Notes: generated from the letters alone by a model not told the origin. Positions 26,169-35,677 are shown, counted from the first letter of the stretch. The stretch is 64,000 nt of DNA from Nonomuraea jabiensis (GCF_014204795.1 NZ_JACHMB010000001.1:11746501-11810500); one strand, 5' to 3'. Numbers and translations are program-made.

Positions 26169-27431
26169 TCAGAGGCGGCGTTCGGGTTCGCGGGCCGGTG
26201 GCGTCCACGCGGGCGGCGTGACGGCCGGGCCTGCGGGCAGGCTGACGGTGAAGGTGGCGCCGGCGCCCGGGCGGCCGTCCGCGGTGATGGTGCCGTGGTG
26301 GCCCTCCACCACCTCCCGTACGAGCGCCAGCCCCAGCCCGAAGCCTCCCCCCACGAACCGGGTGAAGAGGCGTTCGGTCTCCGTCGGGTCGAAGCCCACC
26401 CCGTCGTCACGCACGGTCAGCCGGACCAGGTCGCGGTCCCGGGACAGCGTCACCCGGATGTGGCCGCCCGCCCGCGTGTGGCCCAGGGCGTTGTCCAGGA
26501 GGGCCGAGAGCACGCGGCGCAGCGCGGACTCCACGCCGCGCACCACGTGATCGCCCGGCCCCTCGCACCGGACCTCGATCGTGACCCCCTTGGCGTCCGC
26601 GCGGGCGCCCTCGGCCACGGCCAGCTCGGAGGCCAGCACGGCGAGGTCGACGGGCCCGAACGGGCGGCGCAACTGCTGGAGCTGGGCCGACTGGAGCAGG
26701 TCCTCGACCACCTCGCCCAGCTGCCTGGAGCCGGTCACGAGCTGGTCCACCTCGTCGATGAGCAGGATCGGGTCCGTGCCGCCCCGCAGCCGGCGGGACA
26801 GGAGCTGGGCGCGGGTGTGCAGGCGGGTCAGCGGGCTGCGCAGTTCGTGGCTGACGTCGGCGGCGAAGCGGCGCTGGCGCGCCAGGGCCTCGCCGAGCGG
26901 GGCGATGGCGCGGCGGGAGATGACCTGGCCCACGAGCAGCGCGGCCAGCAGGCCGCCGAGCTCCGCGCCGCCGAGCGTGCGCAGCAGCCGCTGCCGTTCG
27001 GCGTCCTGGTAGCGCAGGTCCAGTGCCGCCTGGAAGGTGTCGTCGCCGCGCCGCTGGGTGCGGATGAGGTACGCGTGCCCGTCCACCCGGACCTCCTCGA
27101 CCCTGGGCGGCTGCCCGGTGGCGACCCGGTCCATGGGCGCGCGGAACGGGAGCGCCCGCGGCGCGCCCGGGGAGCTCTCCACGGTGCCGTCGGGCCGCAG
27201 CGCGTAGAGCCAGACGCAGGGAGGAGGGTGGGCGATGGGGGCGCGCTGCACGGCCGCTGTCAGGTCGCGCCGGGCGGCGTCGGCCTGCTGGTGCACCATG
27301 ACGCAGTAGACCAGCACCCCGGTCAGGGCCAGCAGCAGCGAGATCACACCGGCCACCTGCGCGGTGAGGCGCCGGCGGGCCCGCTTCAGCAGCCGCCGCT
27401 CCAGCTCCGGTCCCGGCTCCGCCGGGCTCAT
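26169..27431 (-). CDS. sensor histidine kinase
   Basis: 420 residues. Transmembrane helices at about 25-47 and 153-172 enclose a roughly 100-residue extracytoplasmic sensor. Phospho-acceptor box VSHELRSPLTRL (H195) and a C-terminal HATPase with GFDPTETERLF (N/G1 region) and GGGFGLGLALV (G2). The G2 box lacks the usual SGLGL serine but keeps the glycines. The ATG overlaps the regulator stop (ATGA), giving translational coupling. Signal unknown. Confidence 0.93.
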   Translation of the reverse strand: MSPAEPGPELERRLLKRARRRLTAQVAGVISLLLALTGVLVYCVMVHQQADAARRDLTAAVQRAPIAHPPPCVWLYALRPDGTVESSPGAPRALPFRAPMDRVATGQPPRVEEVRVDGHAYLIRTQRRGDDTFQAALDLRYQDAERQRLLRTLGGAELGGLLAALLVGQVISRRAIAPLGEALARQRRFAADVSHELRSPLTRLHTRAQLLSRRLRGGTDPILLIDEVDQLVTGSRQLGEVVEDLLQSAQLQQLRRPFGPVDLAVLASELAVAEGARADAKGVTIEVRCEGPGDHVVRGVESALRRVLSALLDNALGHTRAGGHIRVTLSRDRDLVRLTVRDDGVGFDPTETERLFTRFVGGGFGLGLALVREVVEGHHGTITADGRPGAGATFTVSLPAGPAVTPPAWTPPAREPERRL

Positions 27432-28105
27432 AACTCACCCAGGCGGTAGCCCACGCCCCGCACGGTGTACACGACCCCCGAGCCCAGCTTGTTGCGCAGG
27501 TAGTAGACGTACGTGTCCACGATCGATTCCTTCTTGGCGCCGTCGAAGACCCGCTGCCGGAGCGACGTGCGGGTGTGCACCTGCCGCGGGCGCGCCGCCA
27601 GGGCGCTGAGCAGCCGGCACTCCTGCCCCGACAGCTCGACCTGCTCGCCGCTCGGCAGCCGGACGACGTGCGACTCGGAGTCCAGCCAGCCCGCGCCGAG
27701 CGGCAGCAGCGTGGCCTGGTCCAGGTTCCTGCGGTGCAGCGCCCGCACCCTGGCCAGCAGCTCGTCGATCTCGAACGGTTTGACCAGGTAGTCCTCCGCG
27801 CCCGCGTCCAGCCCGGTGACCCGGTCGGCGACCGAGCCGAAGGCGGTCAGCACCAGCACAGGGGTGGTGACCGCCTGCCGTCGCAGCCGCCGTATGAGGT
27901 CGATGCCGTCGATCGCCGGCAGGCCGCGATCGATGATCAGCACGTCGTACGAGCGGCTCAGCCCAAGATGCAGCCCGCGCTGCCCCTCCAGAGCCAGTTC
28001 GACCGTGTACCCCTCTTCGGTGAACAGGTCGACGAGCATGCGCCCCAGTTCGCGGTCATCCTCGATGACCAGCAGCCGACGGGCTGTACCCGGTGTTCCA
28101 GCCAC
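27428..28105 (-). CDS. OmpR/PhoB-type response regulator
   Basis: 225 residues from GTG 28105. Receiver domain: acidic pair in VIEDDRE, phospho-acceptor Asp59 in IIDRGLP, Thr in VLTAFG, Lys109 in LVKPFE. A winged-helix OmpR DNA-binding domain ends the protein (VDTYVYYLRNKLG, VRGVGYRLGEL). It partners the overlapping histidine kinase. An in-frame ATG 17 codons upstream (28156) is possible but adds unconserved sequence. Confidence 0.93.
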   Translation of the reverse strand: MAGTPGTARRLLVIEDDRELGRMLVDLFTEEGYTVELALEGQRGLHLGLSRSYDVLIIDRGLPAIDGIDLIRRLRRQAVTTPVLVLTAFGSVADRVTGLDAGAEDYLVKPFEIDELLARVRALHRRNLDQATLLPLGAGWLDSESHVVRLPSGEQVELSGQECRLLSALAARPRQVHTRTSLRQRVFDGAKKESIVDTYVYYLRNKLGSGVVYTVRGVGYRLGEL

Positions 28106-28198
28106 CAGACCACGGTTACACCACGCCCAGGAGGATTTCCAGATCCACTCGGGCATTTGTTGATCGAGAACCGGGCGTACCCCGGCCGACCTGCGCGA

Positions 28199-29515
28199 TC
28201 ACGATGGATTGGACCTGACCAGCTCCGAAACTTCCGCAACCTTGGCCCGGGTCTCGAGGCGCTCGGGCAGCGCCAGCTTGTAGAGGGGCAGCGCGCCGGC
28301 CGTGGTGAGTATGGCCACGAGCACCAGCATCGCGAAGAGCTCCTGGTTGATCATGCCCTGGGCCAGGCCGATGTTGATGAAGATGAGGATCATCAGGCCG
28401 CGGGCGTTCATGAGCGCCCCCACCGCGTACGACTCCCGCAGACCGAACCCCATCCCCCGCATCGCCAGCGCGCACCCGAAGTACTTGCCGGCGAACCCGG
28501 CGAGCAGGATCAGCCCGAACGCCAGCAGCATGGCGCCGCCCGCGATGCCCCCGAGGTGGGTGTTCAGCCCCGAGAAGGTGAAGAACGTGGGCAGCAGCAG
28601 CGTCGAGACGATCTCCATCATCCGGCCGTGCAGCGCCTCGCGGAACTTGGGGTCGCGGGGCATGGCCAGGCCGGCGAGGAATCCGCCGAAGACCGAGTAG
28701 ACGCCGATCCAGTCCGTCAGCCAGCCGGCCGTCAGCGGCACGAGGACGACGACGTACATGCCGGTGGCGCCGAGGCGGCCGGTGCGGGCGACGTTCGCGC
28801 CCATGGGGCGCAGCAGGGGCGCCACCACCTTGAGCATCACGACGGCGAACACCGCGGTCAGGCCGATGGTGGGCAGCGCCCCGGCGGGGCCGGTGCCGAG
28901 GTGCATGGCCGACAGGACGGCCAGGATGCACCAGGCCAGGGCGTCGTCGATGGAGGCGGCGATGAGGGTGAGCCGGCCGACCGGGGTGTTCTCCAGGCCC
29001 CGCTCGTACAGGATCCTGGCCAGCATGGGGAAGGCGGTCAGCGAGAGCGCCCCGCCGACGAACAGGGCGAACTGGAAGGGGCTGACGTCCGGCACCGAGA
29101 GCAGGTCGTACAGCAGGAGGCCCGCGCCGAAGCCGAGCAGCAGCGAGGGGACGATCCCCGAGACGGCCAGCGCGGAGGCCTTGCGGACCTCGCCGGGCGT
29201 GCGCCCGTTGTGGTCGAGCCCCGCCCCGACCAGGAACATGTAGAGCGTCAGGCCGATGGTGCTCAGCACGTACAGGACGGGCCTGACGTCCTTGGGGAAC
29301 AGGGCCGCCTGCGCGTCGGGGAAGAGCCAGCCGAAGAACGTCGGCCCGAGGAGCACGCCGGCGACCATCTCGCCGAGCACGCGCGGCTGCATCACCATTT
29401 GCGCCAGCCGGCCGCAGATCGCCGCGACGATCAGGATCACGACGAGGGCGGGCAGGACCTTGAGTATGAGGGCGAGGTTCGGATCGGGAGGCGTGACGTG
29501 GGCCAGTACGGTCAT
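28199..29515 (-). CDS. cation:proton antiporter (CPA2/KefB-type)
   Basis: 438 residues with about 12 hydrophobic segments. The family's functional acidic pair appears in AASIDDALAWC, and VLGEMVAGVLLGP near the N-terminus is typical of CPA2 Na+ or K+/H+ exchangers. No TrkA-N/RCK regulatory domain follows. ATG 29515 overlaps the upstream P450 stop (ATGA). It is the last gene of the four-gene operon and could maintain ion balance or export a weak acid product; that role is inferred. Confidence 0.9.
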   Translation of the reverse strand: MTVLAHVTPPDPNLALILKVLPALVVILIVAAICGRLAQMVMQPRVLGEMVAGVLLGPTFFGWLFPDAQAALFPKDVRPVLYVLSTIGLTLYMFLVGAGLDHNGRTPGEVRKASALAVSGIVPSLLLGFGAGLLLYDLLSVPDVSPFQFALFVGGALSLTAFPMLARILYERGLENTPVGRLTLIAASIDDALAWCILAVLSAMHLGTGPAGALPTIGLTAVFAVVMLKVVAPLLRPMGANVARTGRLGATGMYVVVLVPLTAGWLTDWIGVYSVFGGFLAGLAMPRDPKFREALHGRMMEIVSTLLLPTFFTFSGLNTHLGGIAGGAMLLAFGLILLAGFAGKYFGCALAMRGMGFGLRESYAVGALMNARGLMILIFINIGLAQGMINQELFAMLVLVAILTTAGALPLYKLALPERLETRAKVAEVSELVRSNPS

Positions 29516-30834
29516 GTTCGGTTCTCCGCTGGGTGATCGAAGTGGGTCTCGCAGAGCCGTTGCCGGCGGGCGTCCCAGACCATGTACGTGCCGAGGACGA
29601 GTTGCACGAGGCTGCGCCAGACGTCCTCCCAGCGGTCGCGGACCCGCATGAGGACGAGCGCGGCGCGGGGCGGGGACGCGTGCGGCGGGGTGAGCAGGCA
29701 CGGCCCCCGGTTGGGCAGGGACCGGGTGTGGGCGGCCGAGGAGTGCAGGGAGTGGCGGTGCAGGATCTCCCGCGCCGCGACCCGCATCGCGATCGGCGCC
29801 AGCCGCCAGGCCGGGCAGGGCCGGTTGGCGGCGACGCCGAACGGGATGTGGTTGAGCTCCCTGGCGGGCCGGTCGAAGCGGCCCGGGTCGAAACGGTCCG
29901 GGTCGGCGAACCCGGCGCGGTGGAACTCGGGATAGTTGAAGCAGAGCACCGACCCGGCCGGGATCGCGGTGCTCCCGCCGAGCGGGATCTCGCCCGTGGT
30001 GATGCGGTGGGCGATGCCGAAGAGCGGGTAGAGCCGCAGCGTCTCGGAGATCACCTGGTCGAGGTAGCGGTCGTCCCCCGTACGGGCCCGCTCCTGCACC
30101 TCCGGGTGCTGCGCCAGGACCATCAGCAGGTGGGCCGTGGCCTCCGACAGCTGGACGACGGCGGTGTTGAAGAAGGCGCCCTGGAGGTAGAACGCCTGCT
30201 CCTGGGGTGACAGGCCGGCGGGGAGCGGGATGCGCACGCGTGACAGGCGGCCGAGCAGGTAGCGGGTCAGGCGGTGGCGGCGTTCCATGTGCCGCAGGCC
30301 GGTGCACTTGAGCGAGGTGACCACGTCGTTCGCGTTGCCCACGATCAGGTCGCGGGCCTCCCGCGGGCACGGCTCGGCGAACACCAGCTCGTAGGAGAAC
30401 TCCGCCCACAGCGGCATCATCAGGTCGCGCAGCCGTACCAGCCCCCGCGCGCCCGCCAGCGTGCGGGCGGCGCAGCGGCGCGTGAGCTCCTCGGCCTCGC
30501 CGCGCGGCACGGCGAGCAGCCCGCGCGTCGCCTTGGCCACCGCGTCGTACCGCTCGCCCGCCTCCAGGTGCTCCTGGTGCATCTCGGGGCCTGGTGACAG
30601 CCAGTACCAGAACAGGTCCGACAGCGCCGCGCCCCTGCTGCGCCCGTTGGCGGCCGGGTGCGAGTAGACCTCCCTGAAGCGGTCGACGCCCACGAGGTCG
30701 CCGGGGACGGGGATGCCCTCGTCCCCGTTGATCCGGTTGAAGACGCGTACGCGCAGCGCCACGACCCTCGCGGGCAGCCACCACGGCAGGCTCGCCACGA
30801 CCAGGGCCAGGGCCAGCGCCAGGATGATCAGCAT
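29512..30834 (-). CDS. membrane-anchored cytochrome P450
   Basis: 440 residues. It begins with a hydrophobic signal-anchor (LIILALALALVVASLPWWL, residues 2-20), unusual for bacterial P450s. The I-helix region is weak (QLSEATAHLLM), but SETLRLYP gives the ExxR motif and FGVAANRPCPAWRLAP the heme cysteine. After the heme loop there is an extra 80-residue tail. It overlaps the alpha-hydroxy-acid oxidase gene by 7 bp upstream and the antiporter by 4 bp downstream. It presumably works with the flavoenzymes of the operon on a membrane-accessible substrate. Confidence 0.88.
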   Translation of the reverse strand: MLIILALALALVVASLPWWLPARVVALRVRVFNRINGDEGIPVPGDLVGVDRFREVYSHPAANGRSRGAALSDLFWYWLSPGPEMHQEHLEAGERYDAVAKATRGLLAVPRGEAEELTRRCAARTLAGARGLVRLRDLMMPLWAEFSYELVFAEPCPREARDLIVGNANDVVTSLKCTGLRHMERRHRLTRYLLGRLSRVRIPLPAGLSPQEQAFYLQGAFFNTAVVQLSEATAHLLMVLAQHPEVQERARTGDDRYLDQVISETLRLYPLFGIAHRITTGEIPLGGSTAIPAGSVLCFNYPEFHRAGFADPDRFDPGRFDRPARELNHIPFGVAANRPCPAWRLAPIAMRVAAREILHRHSLHSSAAHTRSLPNRGPCLLTPPHASPPRAALVLMRVRDRWEDVWRSLVQLVLGTYMVWDARRQRLCETHFDHPAENRT

Positions 30835-31871
30835 GTCCGCCGCACCATGCCCGGGTCGAGGTCGCCGATCGACGCGCAGCCGCACAGCGTGAGCGCGTGC
30901 TCGACCTCCGCGCGCAGCCGGCCGAGCACGCGGGACGCCCCGCGCTCGCCGTCCGCGGCCAGCCCCCAGATCACCGGGCGGCCGACGGCGACCGCCGCGG
31001 CGCCGAGCGCCAGCGCCTTCAGCACGTCCGTGCCGCGCCGGATCCCGCCGTCCAGCAGCACGGGCACGGCCCCTCCGACGGCCGCGGCGATGTCCGGCAG
31101 CAGGTCGATCGAGGCGGGAACGGTGTCGAGCTGCCGCCCGCCGTGGTTCGAGACCATGATCGCCGAGACGTCGTGGTCGAGCGCGATCCGGGCGTCGCCG
31201 GGATGCGTGACGCCCTTGACCACGATCGGCAGCGCGGTCATCTCCCGGAGCCGGTCGAGGTGCTCCCACGACAGCTCGGGCGACATGAGGATGGGGCGCA
31301 CCCGGTCGCCGTCGCGCAGGTTCTCGCAGCACAGGCCCTCGGGCAGGTCGTGGAAGCCGTTGCGCAGGTCCCGCTCGCGCCGGCCGAGCACGGGCGAGTC
31401 CACGGTGACGACCAGCGCCCTGCAGCCGGCCGCCTCGGCGCGGCGCACGACGGTCTCGGTGAAGGCCAGGTCCGGCTGCACGTACAGCTGGAACCAGAGC
31501 TCGGCGCCGGGCGCGGCGGCCGCCACCTCCTCGATCGCGACGGTGGCGGCCATGCTCACGATCATGATCGTCTCGGCGGCGGCGGCCGCGCGGGCGGTGG
31601 CCCGCTCGCCCTCCGGGTCGGCGAGGCGGTGGAACGCGGTCGGCGCCACCAGCACGGGCATGGCGGCGCGGCTGCCGAGCAGGGTCAGGCCGGTCTCCAG
31701 CTTGGCCGCGCCGCGCAGCACCCTGGGCAGCAGGCCGATCCGGGCGAACGCGGCCTCGTTCGCGCGCACGGTGACCTCGTCACCGGCCCCGCCGGCGAAG
31801 TAGTCGTAGTGCGCGGGGTCGAGGCGGGCGCGGGCCTCGGCCTCGAACTCGCGCAGGCTCCACCGCTCCAT
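30828..31871 (-). CDS. FMN-dependent alpha-hydroxy-acid oxidase
   Basis: 347 residues. Family marks: YDYFAGGAGDEVT near the N-terminus, WFQLYVQPD, VTVDSPVLGRRERD, catalytic VSNHGGRQLD, and phosphate-binding LLDGGIRRGTDV. It oxidises an L-2-hydroxy acid using FMN, giving a keto acid and either H2O2 or reduced acceptor. It is only distantly similar to the second family member at 16-17.2 kb. Start ATG 31871 overlaps the FAD gene's stop by one base (TGATG), a classical coupling arrangement. Confidence 0.92.
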   Translation of the reverse strand: MERWSLREFEAEARARLDPAHYDYFAGGAGDEVTVRANEAAFARIGLLPRVLRGAAKLETGLTLLGSRAAMPVLVAPTAFHRLADPEGERATARAAAAAETIMIVSMAATVAIEEVAAAAPGAELWFQLYVQPDLAFTETVVRRAEAAGCRALVVTVDSPVLGRRERDLRNGFHDLPEGLCCENLRDGDRVRPILMSPELSWEHLDRLREMTALPIVVKGVTHPGDARIALDHDVSAIMVSNHGGRQLDTVPASIDLLPDIAAAVGGAVPVLLDGGIRRGTDVLKALALGAAAVAVGRPVIWGLAADGERGASRVLGRLRAEVEHALTLCGCASIGDLDPGMVRRTC

Positions 31872-33430
31872 CAGACCGGTACGGACGTCAGCCGCGCGGC
31901 GAAGAAGGCCCGGAGGGGCTCGACGTGGATCTCCTTGGAGGTCCACTCGTTCTCGAGGTTCTCGGTGATGTGGTGGGCGACCGGGGGCCGGCCGGGCACG
32001 TGGTGGCGGACGACGGGGTGGAGGTAGTGGCCCTCGTGCGCCCGGGCCGAGTCGCTCTGGCGGATCCGGCCCACCTCGATGTCGAAGGGGTCGACCTGGT
32101 CATGATCGGGCCCGTAGTCCAGGGTGATCGCGAAGTGGCCGCGGTCGCCGATCGGCGGGCCCTGCAGGTCGTACGGCACCTCCTCCAGGTAGCGGGCGGT
32201 GTCCCCGTCGGGCACGATGACGTCGGCCAGCAGCCCGAACTGCTGCCACAGCGCCGAGGTGCGGTTGACCCGTTCGATGACCGCCGCCGCGAGCGCCCCC
32301 GGCTCGGCGGGCAGCACCCTGGCGGGCCAGGGGACGCCGTGGTGGCGGGACTCCAGGACGCGGTGCAGCGCGCGCACGCCGTACCGGAAGCCGTGGATGA
32401 AGCCGCTGGTGCCGCGCTTGAAGTCGCGCGACTGGGTGATCGTGCCGGCGAAGTAGAGGTCCGGTACGTTGACGGACTCGTAAGCCGGGGTGAGCGACGG
32501 GAACCTGTCGTCGATCACCAGCTCGGGGCGGCAGTCGTCGCCGAAGATCGAGGCGTCGAAGCGGAAGCCGGTGCAGAGGATCACGCTGTCGTACGGGATG
32601 TCCTTGGTGACCTCGTCGACCCGAGCGAAGGAGACCGTCACCAGGTACGTGCCGTCCGCGTTCCGTTCGATCCGCTTGACGTCGCCGTCGAGGATCGCGT
32701 TCTGGGACTTGAGCTGGTACGTGTCCAGCAGGCCGTTGTTGACCGCCCGCAGGTGGCCGACGTAGTGGGTGCGCCAGGCCATGCGGACCGAGTGCGGGCC
32801 CGCCACGTGGATGGCCGCGGCGGTCTCCATCAGGTTGTCGGCCGTCTCGAAGGCCGAGTTGCCCTTGCCGATGACGAGCACGCGCTGGTTGACGTAGTCG
32901 GCCGGGTCGGTGGAGTGGGTGCCGTACAGGTCGGCCGTCTCGATGCCCGGGATGGGCGGGATGTTGGGCTTGGTGACGCCGGTCGCGACGATGACCGTCT
33001 TCGCCTCGTACGTGCGCCCTGTCTCGTCCGTCACCCGGAACGCGGGGCCCGGCCGGTCGACGCGGACCACCCGGGAGTCGTAGGCGACGCGCAGGCCGCG
33101 CTTGCCGGCGAAGTCGGCCAGGTAGCGGACCATGTCGTCGGCGTGCGGGAAGTACCGGTCGCTGTAGCGGGTGAACAGCAGGTCGGGGTCGTCGGACAGC
33201 AGCGAGTTCCAGTCCATCCGGAGGTTGAGCTCGGGGTCGTCCCATCCGGTGTACTTCTTGTTGATCGAGATCAGCTTGCGATGGCGCGGGTGGGTGCGGA
33301 AGAACTGGCCCGGCGCGGGGCCCGCCTCGAGGATCAGGTAGTCCCGCCCGTGCTCGTGCAGGAAAGACCCCAGTTGCAAACCCGCGGGGCCCGCGCCGAT
33401 CACCAGGTGGTCCAGGGTCTTGTCCGGCAC
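31871..33430 (-). CDS. FAD/NAD(P)-binding oxidoreductase (flavin monooxygenase-like)
   Basis: 519 residues from GTG 33430, preceded by GGAGG. Two dinucleotide-binding motifs: VIGAGPAGLQLG (FAD, near residue 10) and VLVIGKGNSAFETADN (NADPH, about 185-200); between them IVATGVTKP is an FMO-type ATG motif. The architecture recalls class B monooxygenases and FOXRED2-like proteins, with NADPH-driven hydroxylation of a nitrogen, sulfur or carbon as possible chemistry. The last 130 residues are an extra domain rich in His and Asp. It leads the four-gene operon. Confidence 0.85.
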   Translation of the reverse strand: MPDKTLDHLVIGAGPAGLQLGSFLHEHGRDYLILEAGPAPGQFFRTHPRHRKLISINKKYTGWDDPELNLRMDWNSLLSDDPDLLFTRYSDRYFPHADDMVRYLADFAGKRGLRVAYDSRVVRVDRPGPAFRVTDETGRTYEAKTVIVATGVTKPNIPPIPGIETADLYGTHSTDPADYVNQRVLVIGKGNSAFETADNLMETAAAIHVAGPHSVRMAWRTHYVGHLRAVNNGLLDTYQLKSQNAILDGDVKRIERNADGTYLVTVSFARVDEVTKDIPYDSVILCTGFRFDASIFGDDCRPELVIDDRFPSLTPAYESVNVPDLYFAGTITQSRDFKRGTSGFIHGFRYGVRALHRVLESRHHGVPWPARVLPAEPGALAAAVIERVNRTSALWQQFGLLADVIVPDGDTARYLEEVPYDLQGPPIGDRGHFAITLDYGPDHDQVDPFDIEVGRIRQSDSARAHEGHYLHPVVRHHVPGRPPVAHHITENLENEWTSKEIHVEPLRAFFAARLTSVPV

Positions 33431-33485
33431 TGAAAGCCTCCGTCACAACGATGTGATTGAACGGACAACCTCAGTGTTGGCGGGC

Positions 33486-33498
33486 AATTCTCAGAATT
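33486..33498. promoter_or_regulatory. dyad AATTCT-C-AGAATT
   Basis: A perfect 6+1+6 AT-rich palindrome about 55 bp upstream of the FAD gene start, in otherwise GC-rich DNA. A plausible operator or promoter element of the four-gene operon. The rest of the 287-bp gap (33431-33717) contains no convincing gene. Confidence 0.45.
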
Positions 33499-33717
33499 TG
33501 CTCAGAGAGGGCGTGTTTGTCGGGGTTGTCGCTGGTGGCGAGGGGGACGGCGGGCACGAACGTGATCGTCCGGGGACGACGAACGCGTGCGCGGCCTCGC
33601 CCGCGCCTGGCCAGGGCGACCGTCATGGACGGCGTCTTCGGCGGCCGCATCGACGACCGCGACCACGTCCTCGACGGCCGCTCTCCGCGCTGACCGGGCC
33701 GCGCGCCCGGGGCCTGC

Positions 33718-34617
33718 TCAGCGGCTGAGCTCGGATGCGGCTCGGGCCGGCGTGGCGATGAGCTCGTCGGCGACCCACCGCGCGACCCCGGCGGGGTAGG
33801 GAGCCGACAGCCCGAGGACGATGTGCCGGAAGCCGGCGTCGATCGCCTCGCCGATGGCGTCCCGGGTGATGTCGGGCTGGTCGTAGGAGACCGGCAGGTG
33901 GATCGAGCGGATGATCGAGGCGGGGTCGCGGCCGAGCTCGGTGCAGTAGCGGTCCAGCAGCCGGCTGCGGCGGACGACGTCGTCGATGTCGCCGCCGGGG
34001 ATGTTCCACAGGTCGGCGTGCTCGGCGGCCACGCGCAGCGTCGGGCCCGAGCGCCCGCCGATGAGGATGGGCGGGTGGGGGCGCTGGACGGGCTTGGGGT
34101 TGCAGAACGCCCCGGTGAGCTGGAGGTAGGTGCCGTCGAAGTCGAACGGTTCGGGCTCGGTCCACAGCCGCCGGATCACCGTGCACGCCTCGGCGAGGCT
34201 CCCCACGGCGTGCGCGGTGTCGTGGAAGGGCAGGCCGTGCGCTTCGTACTCGCGCCGGGCCGAGGGCCAGCTGGGCCGCGAGCCGACGCCGATGCCGAAG
34301 TCGAGCCGTCCGCCGGAGACGATGTCGACGGTCGCGGCGATCTTGGCCAGCAGCGCGGGCGGCCGGAAGCGGTTGCTGGTCACGAGCAGGCCGAGGCGCA
34401 GTCGATGGGTCTGCGCGGCGAGGGCCGAGAGCAGGGTCCAGCCTTCGTACGTCGTGCCGTTGGGGTCGCCGAAGATGGGCAGCAGGTGATCGAACAGCCA
34501 CGCGTGCTCGATCTCCGGGATCGTGTCCGCCTCGCGCCAGACCCGCAGGAGGTCCTGGTAGTCGACCTGCGACGGGGCGGTCATGATCCCGAAGCGGGGC
34601 CGGGAAGTGTGCAACAC
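33718..34617 (-). CDS. LLM-class F420-dependent oxidoreductase
   Basis: 299 residues from GTG 34617 (AAAGG upstream). Luciferase-like barrel with FGIMTAP at the first strand, HAWLFDHL, RLRLGLLVTSNRFR and GGRLDFGIGVGSRP. Typical F420-using actinobacterial family; substrate unknown. It follows the aldo/keto reductase gene by 40 bp, and a GGAAC-N3-GTTCC site lies in that gap, so it may be both cotranscribed and separately controlled. Confidence 0.88.
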   Translation of the reverse strand: MLHTSRPRFGIMTAPSQVDYQDLLRVWREADTIPEIEHAWLFDHLLPIFGDPNGTTYEGWTLLSALAAQTHRLRLGLLVTSNRFRPPALLAKIAATVDIVSGGRLDFGIGVGSRPSWPSARREYEAHGLPFHDTAHAVGSLAEACTVIRRLWTEPEPFDFDGTYLQLTGAFCNPKPVQRPHPPILIGGRSGPTLRVAAEHADLWNIPGGDIDDVVRRSRLLDRYCTELGRDPASIIRSIHLPVSYDQPDITRDAIGEAIDAGFRHIVLGLSAPYPAGVARWVADELIATPARAASELSR

Positions 34618-34639
34618 GGGAAGCCTTTCTGAGATTAAC

Positions 34640-34654
34640 CGGAACGCCGTTCCG
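34640..34654. promoter_or_regulatory. TetR-type operator CGGAACG-C-CGTTCCG
   Basis: A perfect 7+1+7 palindrome between the aldo/keto reductase and F420-type genes. Its core GGAAC-N3-GTTCC is identical in layout to both sites in the TetR/reductase promoter region. Confidence 0.7.
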
Positions 34655-34657
34655 AGA

Positions 34658-35677
34658 TCAGCGGCGCCGCAGTGACGAGTCGAGCAAGGAGGGCGGGGTG
34701 TCGTACTTCTCGTCCGGGGCCAGGTCGAGACCGGGCGCGACGATCGCGTCGATGGCGTCGAGCACGTCGGCGGAGAGCACCGTGTCGGCGGCGGCGAGGT
34801 GCGAGCGCAGGTGGTCCAGCGTGCGCGGCCCGATGATGGCGCTGGTCACGCCGGGGTGCGCGGTCACGAAACCGAGCGCGAGCTGGATCATCGTGAGCCC
34901 GGCCGCGTCGGCGACCTTCGCCAGCCGCTCGACCGCGTCGAGCCTGGCGCGGTTGGACGGGATGGAGGTGTCGAAGCGCTGCGGCATGAACGCCGAGCGG
35001 TTGGTGGCGATCTCCCGGCCTTCCCGGATCGCGCCCGACAGCCAGCCCGAGGCCAGCGGGCTCCACACCAGCACGCCGAGTCCGTACTGCTCGGTCACGG
35101 GCAGTACATGGCTCTCGATCCCGCGCTGCAGGATCGAGTAGCTGGGCTGCTCGGTGACGTAACGGCTCAGGTGGTGCTCGCGGGCGGCCCACTGGGCCTG
35201 AACGATGCGGTAGGCGGGGAAGGTCGAGGAGCCGAAGTAGCGAATCTTCCCCGCGCGCTGCAGGTCGGTCAGGGCCGACAGCGTCTCCTCGTCGCCGGTC
35301 GTCGGGTCCCACCGGTGGATCTGGTAGAGATCGACGTGGTCGACGCCGAGGCGGCGCAGGCTATTGTCCAGCTCGGTGACCAGCCAGCGGCGCGAGCTGC
35401 CCCGATGGTTGCGCTCCTCCCCCATCGGCATGCCCGCCTTCGTGGCCAGCACGATGTCGTCGCGGCGGCCGGCGATGGCCTTGCCGACCAGCTCTTCCGA
35501 CTCGCCGTCGCCGTACATGTCGGCGGTGTCGATGAGGTTGATCCCGGCTTCGAGGGCGGCGTCGACGATGGCGGTGGCCTCGTCCTGGGTGGTGCGCCCG
35601 ATCCTGCCGAAGTTCATCGCGCCGAGCACGAGAGAGCTGACCTGCACACCGGTACGGCCCAAGGTGCGGTACTGCAT
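34658..35677 (-). CDS. aldo/keto reductase
   Basis: 339 residues. Catalytic tetrad visible: Asp and Tyr in DTADMYG, Lys in LATKAG, His in YQIHRW. NADPH-binding C-terminal part TSAIIGPRTLDHLRSHL is normal. It reduces aldehydes or ketones; the substrate is unknown. It is divergent from a TetR gene with two operators in between and leads the pair with the F420-type gene. Confidence 0.93.
   Translation of the reverse strand: MQYRTLGRTGVQVSSLVLGAMNFGRIGRTTQDEATAIVDAALEAGINLIDTADMYGDGESEELVGKAIAGRRDDIVLATKAGMPMGEERNHRGSSRRWLVTELDNSLRRLGVDHVDLYQIHRWDPTTGDEETLSALTDLQRAGKIRYFGSSTFPAYRIVQAQWAAREHHLSRYVTEQPSYSILQRGIESHVLPVTEQYGLGVLVWSPLASGWLSGAIREGREIATNRSAFMPQRFDTSIPSNRARLDAVERLAKVADAAGLTMIQLALGFVTAHPGVTSAIIGPRTLDHLRSHLAAADTVLSADVLDAIDAIVAPGLDLAPDEKYDTPPSLLDSSLRRR

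Noticed and set aside
33620..33693. Short frame (DGVFGGRIDDRDHVLDG) between the FAD and F420-type genes
   Set aside because: It might be a gene remnant but is too short to assign and lacks a ribosome-binding site; left as intergenic.
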